From Alphaproteobacteria bacterium UBA2784 (lineage in GTDB: Bacteria; Pseudomonadota; Alphaproteobacteria; Micropepsales; Micropepsaceae), in NCBI GenBank assembly GCA_002352285.1, contig DEIC01000043.1:876-5996 (forward strand): a stretch of DNA of 5,121 nt. Direction: 5' to 3'. The stretch's first letter is position 1. Each line of letters starts with the position of its first letter. The translations under genes and the position numbers were made by a program. Shown in pieces: positions 1 through 4,051 of this stretch. The notes below the pieces were generated by a model. That model was not told where the DNA came from. It worked only from the letters and a program-made list of their open reading frames with translations, and searched no databases.

Positions 1-233
1 CGTTCGGATGGGCGCAGTGACACAGCCACAAAGTCGCCGGTCACGGGCAGGGCGCCTTCACCTGCTTCGTGCATCAGGCGGCCTGCAAGCGTGGCTGCGT
101 AGTGACCGTCATCGCAGACGATCTCATAGCGCCCGCGATGCTGGATGGTGACGCGGGCAGGATGGTGTTCAGGCGCCGCAAGAGATGCGAGCGCGCGCTG
201 GCGCGAAGGCGTCCAGCCATAATTCTTGAGCAA
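1..233 (-). CDS. rsgA: Small ribosomal subunit biogenesis GTPase RsgA, N-terminal part (runs off left edge)
   Basis: The first 77 codons of a minus-strand gene are visible; the rest lies beyond base 1. The translation begins MLKNYGWTPSRQRAL and contains HRGRYEIVCDDG (residues 32-43) and the stretch LPVTGDFVAV (62-71). This follows the N-terminal OB-fold of RsgA (YjeQ/EngC): a YGW opening, a 'PARV..HRGRY' first strand pair, and a 'P.xGDWVAV' segment just before the GTPase domain. The family is a circularly permuted GTPase that binds the 30S subunit late in assembly and releases factors such as RbfA; the G motifs and zinc-binding tail are off-window, so only the OB-fold is seen. Start: the frame is closed by TAA at 299-297, and the only plausible initiator after it is TTG at 233-231, preceded by only a weak purine stretch (GAAAG). 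The identification is from recognised motifs, not a search. Confidence 0.85.
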   Translation of the reverse strand, partial: MLKNYGWTPSRQRALASLAAPEHHPARVTIQHRGRYEIVCDDGHYAATLAGRLMHEAGEGALPVTGDFVAVSLRPSE

Positions 234-296
234 GGGTTTGGTCTTTCGGTCAGGGCGTGAGTGTGCGCCGACCGGGGAGCGCGAAAGCCTGAAGCC

Positions 297-350
297 TTAG
301 GCGCAGACCGCGGCGGCGGAGAAAAGACGCGAGGTCTGGATGACAATCAT
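297..350 (-). CDS. Possible 17-residue leader ORF upstream of rsgA
   Basis: A minus-strand ATG at 350-348 opens a 17-codon ORF reading MIVIQTSRLFSAAAVCA, ended by TAA at 299-297. It is preceded by a strong Shine-Dalgarno (AAGGAG, plus-strand 359-364) eight bases upstream, much better than the site in front of rsgA. It lies in the same frame as rsgA, whose TTG begins 63 bases past the stop. I recognise no family. It may be a leader peptide whose translation influences rsgA, a small protein of its own, or the true rsgA start followed by a nonsense change. The last is less likely, because the residues between the stop and the YGW opening do not look like RsgA. There is no run of a single regulatory codon beyond three consecutive Ala codons (GCC GCC GCG), so classical attenuation is not evident. 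Confidence 0.35.
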   Translation of the reverse strand: MIVIQTSRLFSAAAVCA

Positions 351-358
351 CTTCGGTT

Positions 359-364
359 CTCCTT
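359..364 (-). promoter_or_regulatory. Shine-Dalgarno of the 17-codon ORF
   Basis: Minus-strand AAGGAG lies eight bases before the ATG at 350. It is a near-perfect match to the 16S anti-SD and is the main reason to take the short ORF seriously. By contrast, the rsgA TTG at 233 has only GAAAG nearby. Confidence 0.55.
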
Positions 365-402
365 GGTGCCGGGTTGGACAGAACTGAACCCCTAGCGCGA
401 AC

Positions 403-416
403 TGCGTTTCAACGCA
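403..416. repeat. Short perfect palindrome (TGCGTT-TC-AACGCA)
   Basis: A 6-bp inverted repeat with a two-base centre lies between the AT-rich promoter patch and the 17-codon ORF, about 50 bases from that ATG. It could be an operator for a dimeric regulator or a small hairpin in the rsgA leader. No T-run follows on either strand, so it is not an intrinsic terminator. Function unknown. Confidence 0.45.
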
Positions 417-423
417 ACAACTC

Positions 424-436
424 CCTTCGCGGAAGG
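424..436. repeat. Short inverted repeat (CCTTC-GCG-GAAGG)
   Basis: A 5-bp perfect inverted repeat with a three-base centre lies eight bases from the preceding palindrome and 16 bases from the proposed gyrA -35. Two such dyads side by side next to promoter-like sequence would fit a regulator site, but short dyads also arise by chance in GC-rich DNA. Confidence 0.35.
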
Positions 437-452
437 CGTCACCAGTCATCAC

Positions 453-481
453 TTAACGCACTGATATTAATGAGATTTTAT
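453..481 (+). promoter_or_regulatory. Candidate sigma70-type promoter for gyrA
   Basis: TTAACG (453-458) and TTTTAT (476-481) are separated by exactly 17 bases. Each matches the E. coli -35/-10 consensus at four of six positions. The site is in the only AT-rich patch of the intergenic region and would give a gyrA leader of about 100 bases. This is inspection only; alphaproteobacterial promoters are weakly conserved. Confidence 0.3.
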
Positions 482-492
482 GGCAATTTCCA
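464..492 (-). promoter_or_regulatory. Candidate divergent promoter towards rsgA
   Basis: Read on the minus strand, TGGAAA (492-487) and TAATAT (469-464) are 17 bases apart, each matching the consensus at four of six positions. The site overlaps the proposed gyrA promoter, so the two would compete for polymerase. An alternative -10, TAAAAT (480-475), has no good -35. Low confidence. Confidence 0.2.
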
Positions 493-577
493 CTGTTGAA
501 GCAGGCCCCCGGCCCCACTAGGTTGATCGCCGGTTCAGGCCCCATGATTCACCCATGCGGGCCGCTGACATCTGCTT

Positions 578-581
578 GAGG
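578..581 (+). promoter_or_regulatory. Shine-Dalgarno deciding the gyrA TTG start
   Basis: GAGG lies eight bases before TTG at 590. The gyrA frame is closed upstream by TGA at 566-568, and no ATG or GTG lies between that stop and residue 38 of the protein. The only other upstream candidate, CTG at 572, has no ribosome site. TTG 590 is therefore the best start. Confidence 0.6.
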
Positions 582-589
582 CCACGCCG

Positions 590-3325
590 TTGACGACGCC
601 GAACGACACGCCTGAAAATACTGCTGGTGATCCGCCGGGCAGCGACATTGCACCCATCGCGATTGAGGATGAGCTGAAACGCTCTTATCTCGACTATGCG
701 ATGAGCGTCATCGTCAGCCGCGCATTGCCCGATGCGCGCGACGGTTTGAAGCCCGTGCATCGCCGCATCCTCTATTCGATGCACGAAAACAGTTTCGTCT
801 GGAACAAGCCCTACAAGAAATCCGCGCGCGTGGTTGGCGAGGTGATGGCGAATTACCATCCGCATGGCGACCAGGCGATCTATGACGCCCTTGTGCGCAT
901 GGCGCAGGAATTCTCGATGCGCGTGCCGCTGCTCGACGGGCAGGGCAATTTCGGTTCGATGGACGGCGATCCGCCTGCCTCAATGCGTTACACCGAAGTG
1001 CGCATGGACAAGGTGTCGGAGCAGATGCTGGCCGACATCGACGAAGACACAGTCGATTTCGTCCGCAACTATGATAACGAGCGGCGCGAGCCGGTTGCGC
1101 TGCCCGCGCGCTTCCCCAATCTGCTGGCGAACGGCGCCAACGGCATTGCCGTGGGCATGGCAACCAACATTCCGCCGCACAATCTGGGTGAGCTGATCGA
1201 TGCCTGCATCGCCCTGATCGCCGATCCTGACATGTCGGTAGAGGCGCTGGCCGACATTGTGCCGGGCCCCGATTTCCCCACCGGCGGCCTCATCATGGGC
1301 AAGCAGGCCTGTCGCGCCGCTTTGATGCGTGGCCGCGGCTCCGTGCTGATGCGCGCGCGCTCGACAGTTGAGGAAATCCGCAAAGACCGCGAAGCGATCA
1401 TCGTCACCGAAATTCCCTATCAGGTGAACAAGGCGGCGATGATCGAAAAGATCGCCGAACTGGTGCGCGACAAGCGCGTCGAAGGCATTGCCGATCTGCG
1501 CGATGAAAGCGACCGCGACGGTGTGCGCGTCGTCATCGAGCTGAAGCGCGACGCGATGGCCGAAATCGTGCTGAACCAGCTTTACCGCTTCTCGCCGCTG
1601 CAAACGTCGTTCGGCGTCAACATGCTGGCGCTGAACGGCGGCAAGCCGGAACTGATGTCGCTGCGCGAATTGCTGCGCGCCTTTGTCGATTTCCGCGAGC
1701 AGGTTGTTACCCGCCGCACCAAGTTCAATCTCAACAAGGCGCGCGACCGCGCCCATGTGCTGGCTGGCCTTGCCATTGCGGTTGCCAATATCGACGAGGT
1801 GATTGCGATCATCCGCAAATCGCCCAATCCGCAGGCCGCGCGTGAGGCGCTGACCTCGCGCGCTTGGCCGGCAGGCGACATGGCGCCCTTCATCCGCCTG
1901 ATCGCCGATCCGCGCCATGCGCTGGCTGAGGATGGCACGCTGCATCTGTCGGAAGAGCAGGCGAAAGCCATTCTTGATCTGCGCCTCCAGCGCCTCACCG
2001 CGCTCGGCCGCGACGAGGTGGGCGACGAATTGTCGGCGCTCAAGGTCTCGATCGAAGATTATCTCGACATCCTGCGCAGCCGCGTCCGCGTGATGAACAT
2101 CGTGAAGGACGAGCTTCAGGCGGTGAAGACAGAGTTCGCCACGCCGCGCCGCACTGAAATCGTGGAAATGGATTCCGAGGTCGAGGACGAAGACCTGATC
2201 CAGCGCGAAGATATGGCGGTCACGGTCACGCATGCCGGTTACATCAAGCGCGTGCCGTTGGGCGTCTATCGCGTGCAGTCGCGTGGCGGACGCGGGCGCG
2301 CGGGCATGGCGACCAAAGAGGAGGATTTTGTCTCCAAGGTCATCGTGGCCAATACGCATACGCCGATCCTGTTCTTCTCGTCGACCGGCATGGTCTACAA
2401 GATGAAGCTGTGGCGCATTCCGCTCGGCACGCCGCAATCCAAGGGCAAGGCAATGGTGAACCTGCTGCCGCTCGAGGGTGGCGAGACGATCACCACCGTC
2501 ATGGCGCTGCCGGAGGATGACAAGCTCTGGGCCAAGCTCAACGTGATGTTCACGACCGCCAGCGGTTATGTGCGCCGGAACGAGCTGTCTGACTTCGTCA
2601 ACGTGATGACGAACGGCAAAATCGCCATGAAGCTGGAGGAGGGCGACCGCATCGCGGGCGTGCAGATCTGCACCGACGCTGATGACGTGCTGCTGGCCAC
2701 CCGCAACGGCAAGGCGATCCGCTTCCCCGTCAGCGATGTGCGCGTTTTCAAGGGCCGCGACTCCATTGGCGTGCGCGGCATCAAGCTGGCGGAGGGTGAC
2801 GAACTGATCTCCATGGCGATCCTGCGTCATGTCGATGCGACGCCTGCCGAGGGCCGCGCCTATCTCAAGCAGGCGGCAGCCGCCCGCCGCGCACTGGGCG
2901 AGGAGGGCGAAGCCGCCGAGCCAGAAGTCTCCGACGATGGCGAGAATGACGGCGAGGAAGTTGCCCTCTCGTCAGAACGCTATGCGCAATTGGGCGCGTG
3001 GGAGCAGTTTATCGTCACCGTTTCCGAAAACGGCTTTGGCAAACGCTCCAGCGCCTATGAGTTCCGCACGTCGGGGCGCGGCGGTCAGGGCGTAACGGCG
3101 ATGGGCATGTCCAAGCGCAATGGCCGCCTGATTGCCGGCTTCCCGGTGGAGGACAGCGATCAGCTGATGCTCGTGACAGACAAGGGTCAGACGATCCGCC
3201 TGCCGGTGCGCCAGATCCGCATTGCGGGCAGACCAACCCAGGGCGTCACCCTTTTCCGTATGGAGGAGGATGAACGCGTGGTCTCGGTAGAACGCATTGC
3301 GGGCGAAGAAGATGATGGCGCCTGA
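590..3325 (+). CDS. gyrA: DNA gyrase subunit A
   Basis: A 911-residue GyrA, the breakage-reunion subunit of the cytoplasmic A2B2 type IIA topoisomerase that introduces negative supercoils using ATP hydrolysed by GyrB. Residues about 30-520 are the breakage-reunion domain: KPVHRRILYSM (54-64), the quinolone region HPHGDQAIYD (90-99), catalytic Arg133-Tyr134 within PPASMRYTEVRM, and the DNA-intercalating Ile186 in NGIAVGMATNIPPHN. The E. coli equivalents are R121, Y122 and I174, a constant offset of 12. The C-terminal beta-pinwheel holds the GyrA box as QSRGGRG (563-569), which separates gyrase from ParC; a degenerate repeat SGRGGQG is at 828-834. Compared with the roughly 875 residues of E. 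coli there is an insert at about 749-803 with an acidic core (771-790), and the C-terminal acidic tail is short (GEEDDGA). Residue 95 is Gln where E. coli has Ser83; Asp99 matches Asp87. The start is TTG. Confidence 0.99.
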   Translation: MTTPNDTPENTAGDPPGSDIAPIAIEDELKRSYLDYAMSVIVSRALPDARDGLKPVHRRILYSMHENSFVWNKPYKKSARVVGEVMANYHPHGDQAIYDALVRMAQEFSMRVPLLDGQGNFGSMDGDPPASMRYTEVRMDKVSEQMLADIDEDTVDFVRNYDNERREPVALPARFPNLLANGANGIAVGMATNIPPHNLGELIDACIALIADPDMSVEALADIVPGPDFPTGGLIMGKQACRAALMRGRGSVLMRARSTVEEIRKDREAIIVTEIPYQVNKAAMIEKIAELVRDKRVEGIADLRDESDRDGVRVVIELKRDAMAEIVLNQLYRFSPLQTSFGVNMLALNGGKPELMSLRELLRAFVDFREQVVTRRTKFNLNKARDRAHVLAGLAIAVANIDEVIAIIRKSPNPQAAREALTSRAWPAGDMAPFIRLIADPRHALAEDGTLHLSEEQAKAILDLRLQRLTALGRDEVGDELSALKVSIEDYLDILRSRVRVMNIVKDELQAVKTEFATPRRTEIVEMDSEVEDEDLIQREDMAVTVTHAGYIKRVPLGVYRVQSRGGRGRAGMATKEEDFVSKVIVANTHTPILFFSSTGMVYKMKLWRIPLGTPQSKGKAMVNLLPLEGGETITTVMALPEDDKLWAKLNVMFTTASGYVRRNELSDFVNVMTNGKIAMKLEEGDRIAGVQICTDADDVLLATRNGKAIRFPVSDVRVFKGRDSIGVRGIKLAEGDELISMAILRHVDATPAEGRAYLKQAAAARRALGEEGEAAEPEVSDDGENDGEEVALSSERYAQLGAWEQFIVTVSENGFGKRSSAYEFRTSGRGGQGVTAMGMSKRNGRLIAGFPVEDSDQLMLVTDKGQTIRLPVRQIRIAGRPTQGVTLFRMEEDERVVSVERIAGEEDDGA

Positions 3326-3339
3326 CCAGACTTTTTTCC

Positions 3340-3372
3340 GCCTCCGCCCGCGTGACTCCACGCGGGGGAGGC
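3340..3372. repeat. Hairpin 1 of the gyrA-coaD spacer
   Basis: CCTCCGCCCGCGTG (3341-3354) pairs with CACGCGGGGGAGG (3359-3371) around an ACTC loop, with one bulged G (3346); G3340-C3372 extends it to 14 bp. It starts 15 bases after the gyrA stop. A T-run (3332-3337) lies before rather than after the stem on the plus strand and would be an A-run after it on the minus strand. It is therefore not a standard intrinsic terminator, though it may protect the gyrA mRNA 3' end. Confidence 0.7.
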
Positions 3373-3460
3373 CAGCGATGCGCTTGCATCGCGGGTGGGG
3401 GAAGTTGACGGAAAGCAGAGGCCCCCACCCAGATCGCAAGAGCGATCTGACCTCCCCCGC
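3362..3460 (+). other. Potential four-way-junction (cloverleaf) RNA fold
   Basis: Outer stem 3362-3371 with 3451-3460 (10 bp, perfect). Side arm GCGATGC-GCTT-GCATCGC (3375-3392, 7 bp). Inner stem 3393-3401 with 3422-3430 (9 bp, perfect). Second side arm AGATCGC-AAGA-GCGATCT (3431-3448, 7 bp). The arms are separated by junctions of zero to three bases, so all four can form together. The outer stem uses bases that hairpins 1 and 4 also need, so the RNA has two exclusive states. Pairing was done by eye with no energy calculation. I match it to no known ncRNA or riboswitch family. Confidence 0.5.
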
Positions 3461-3478
3461 AACACGTTGCGGAGGAGG
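3451..3478. repeat. Hairpin 4 of the gyrA-coaD spacer
   Basis: CCTCCCCCGCAA pairs with TTGCGGAGGAGG around a CACG loop, giving a 12-bp stem with one C-A mismatch (3456/3473). No T-run follows, so it is not an intrinsic terminator. Its 5' arm is also complementary to the coaD Shine-Dalgarno. Confidence 0.65.
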
Positions 3479-3513
3479 TGGGAGAAAGCTGGATTTGTCT
3501 GGCATCGATGTAT

Positions 3514-3522
3514 GGGGGAGGG
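3514..3522 (+). promoter_or_regulatory. coaD Shine-Dalgarno (GGGGGAGGG), possibly derived from the repeat
   Basis: GGAGG (3517-3521) sits eight bases before the coaD ATG at 3530, ideal spacing. The block GGGGGAGG (3514-3521) is identical to the repeat block at 3364-3371 and perfectly complementary to CCTCCCCC at 3451-3458. The ribosome site could thus be masked by pairing within the leader. Confidence 0.65.
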
Positions 3523-3529
3523 CGCCAGC

Positions 3530-4039
3530 ATGAAGAAACGTGTCGGCCTTTATCCGGGCACGTTTGACCCGATCACGAATGGCCATCTCGATATCATCGC
3601 GCGCGCGATGAAACTCGTGGATCATCTGGTAATCGGTGTTGCCATCAACGAGGCGAAGGGCCCGCTCTTTTCGTTGGCCGAACGTGTCGCCATGGTGGAG
3701 CACGAGGCGGCTGCCTTTGCCCGCGCTACGGGCGCGACGGTGGAGGTCAAACCCTTCAACACACTTCTGATGAAGTTCGCGGAGGAGGTGGGCGCCCACA
3801 TCATCATCCGCGGCCTGCGCGCTGTCTCCGACTTTGAATACGAGTTCCAGATGGTCGGCATGAACATGCGCCTGAATCCAGCCATCGAAACCGTCTTCCT
3901 GATGGCCGAGCCCCAGCATCAGGCCATTGCCTCGCGCCTGGTGAAGGAAATTGCGGTATTGGGCGGAACAATCGACAGCTTCACCTCGCCCTATGTCGCC
4001 GAGCGTCTGAAAAAGCGGATCGCCGAGCGCCGCAAGTGA
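3530..4039 (+). CDS. coaD: Phosphopantetheine adenylyltransferase
   Basis: A 169-residue cytoplasmic enzyme of coenzyme A synthesis. It transfers AMP from ATP to 4'-phosphopantetheine, giving 3'-dephospho-CoA and pyrophosphate; bacterial CoaD is normally a hexamer of about 160 residues. Visible family marks are the N-terminal strand and nucleotide loop VGLYPGTFDPITNGHL (5-20) with the TxGH motif at T16-H19, the IRGLRAVSDFEYE segment (93-105) with R94 and R97, and the C-terminal nucleotide-binding stretch IASRLVKEIA (133-142). Start: ATG 3530 has an ideal GGAGG eight bases before it, and the family begins MKKRVGLYPGTFDP or similar. An in-frame ATG at 3512 lies at the edge of that ribosome site and would add only MGEGAS; longer extensions would translate the repeat DNA. 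It ends in tandem stops TGATGA, nine bases before queA. Confidence 0.98.
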   Translation: MKKRVGLYPGTFDPITNGHLDIIARAMKLVDHLVIGVAINEAKGPLFSLAERVAMVEHEAAAFARATGATVEVKPFNTLLMKFAEEVGAHIIIRGLRAVSDFEYEFQMVGMNMRLNPAIETVFLMAEPQHQAIASRLVKEIAVLGGTIDSFTSPYVAERLKKRIAERRK

Positions 4040-4051
4040 TGAACTGCAATG
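4037..4051 (+). promoter_or_regulatory. coaD-queA junction with tandem stops and no clear queA ribosome site
   Basis: coaD ends TGA TGA (4037-4042) and queA starts at ATG 4049 in the same frame. No AGGAG-like sequence lies upstream of that ATG, so queA is probably translated by ribosomes finishing coaD. The in-frame double stop excludes a CoaD-QueA fusion and leaves ATG 4049 as the first possible queA start. Confidence 0.6.

Larger units (their letters stand above)
234..589. other. Divergent intergenic region between rsgA and gyrA
   Basis: These 356 bases separate two divergently read genes. On the rsgA side they hold the 17-codon ORF and its ribosome site. Next come two short palindromes (403-416, 424-436), then an AT-rich patch (about 453-492) that stands out from the GC-rich surroundings and is the best promoter candidate. 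Then follows a C-rich gyrA leader (about 500-589) with a GANTC site at 546-550, the CcrM methylation motif of many alphaproteobacteria. Apart from the 17-codon ORF and two short ORFs in the gyrA leader (544-579, 555-593) I see no coding sequence and no tRNA. Confidence 0.7.
3341..3478. repeat. Composite palindromic intergenic element (four hairpins, two mirrored halves)
   Basis: This covers most of the 204-base gap between gyrA and coaD. It consists of two halves in opposite orientation around a 20-base centre (3402-3421). The left half is hairpin 1, GCGGGGGAGG (3362-3371), hairpin 2, GGGTGGGGG (3393-3401). The right half is CCCCCACCC (3422-3430), hairpin 3, CCTCCCCCGC (3451-3460), hairpin 4. 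The G-rich and C-rich blocks are exact reverse complements (10 and 9 bp), while the hairpin sequences differ between halves and share only a GCAAG-type centre. Conserved flanks with variable hairpins, placed between genes, are typical of small dispersed repeats of the REP/BIME sort. That it is repeated in the genome is inference: from memory, similar CCCCCACCC...CCTCCCCCGC blocks occur in spacers of Caulobacterales, Hyphomonadaceae and sphingomonads. Confidence 0.75.

Noticed and set aside
69..260. 63-codon plus-strand frame at the left edge
   Set aside because: It is antisense to the RsgA coding sequence, which has clear family motifs; the plus-strand translation has none.
980..2830. 616-codon open frame on the minus strand inside gyrA
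   Set aside because: It is fully antisense to gyrA, His/Asp/Arg-rich and without recognisable domains; long antisense frames are common opposite GC-rich genes with strong third-position bias.
3331..3372. Intrinsic terminator after gyrA
   Set aside because: The T-run (3332-3337) lies upstream of hairpin 1, not after it, and no hairpin precedes the run; none of the four hairpins is followed by a T-run on either strand.
3405..3433. Promoter for coaD starting from TTGACG at 3405
   Set aside because: The -35 match is good, but the position 17 bases on reads CCCAGA, nothing like a -10, and the region is the loop and C-rich stem of the repeat.
3341..3478. CRISPR array
   Set aside because: The repeated blocks are reverse complements in a mirrored layout with self-pairing hairpins, not direct repeats with uniform spacers.
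3395..3529. N-terminal extension of CoaD upstream to 3395
   Set aside because: It would translate the palindromic repeat DNA; CoaD homologues begin just before VGLYPGTFDP, and ATG 3530 has an ideal ribosome site.
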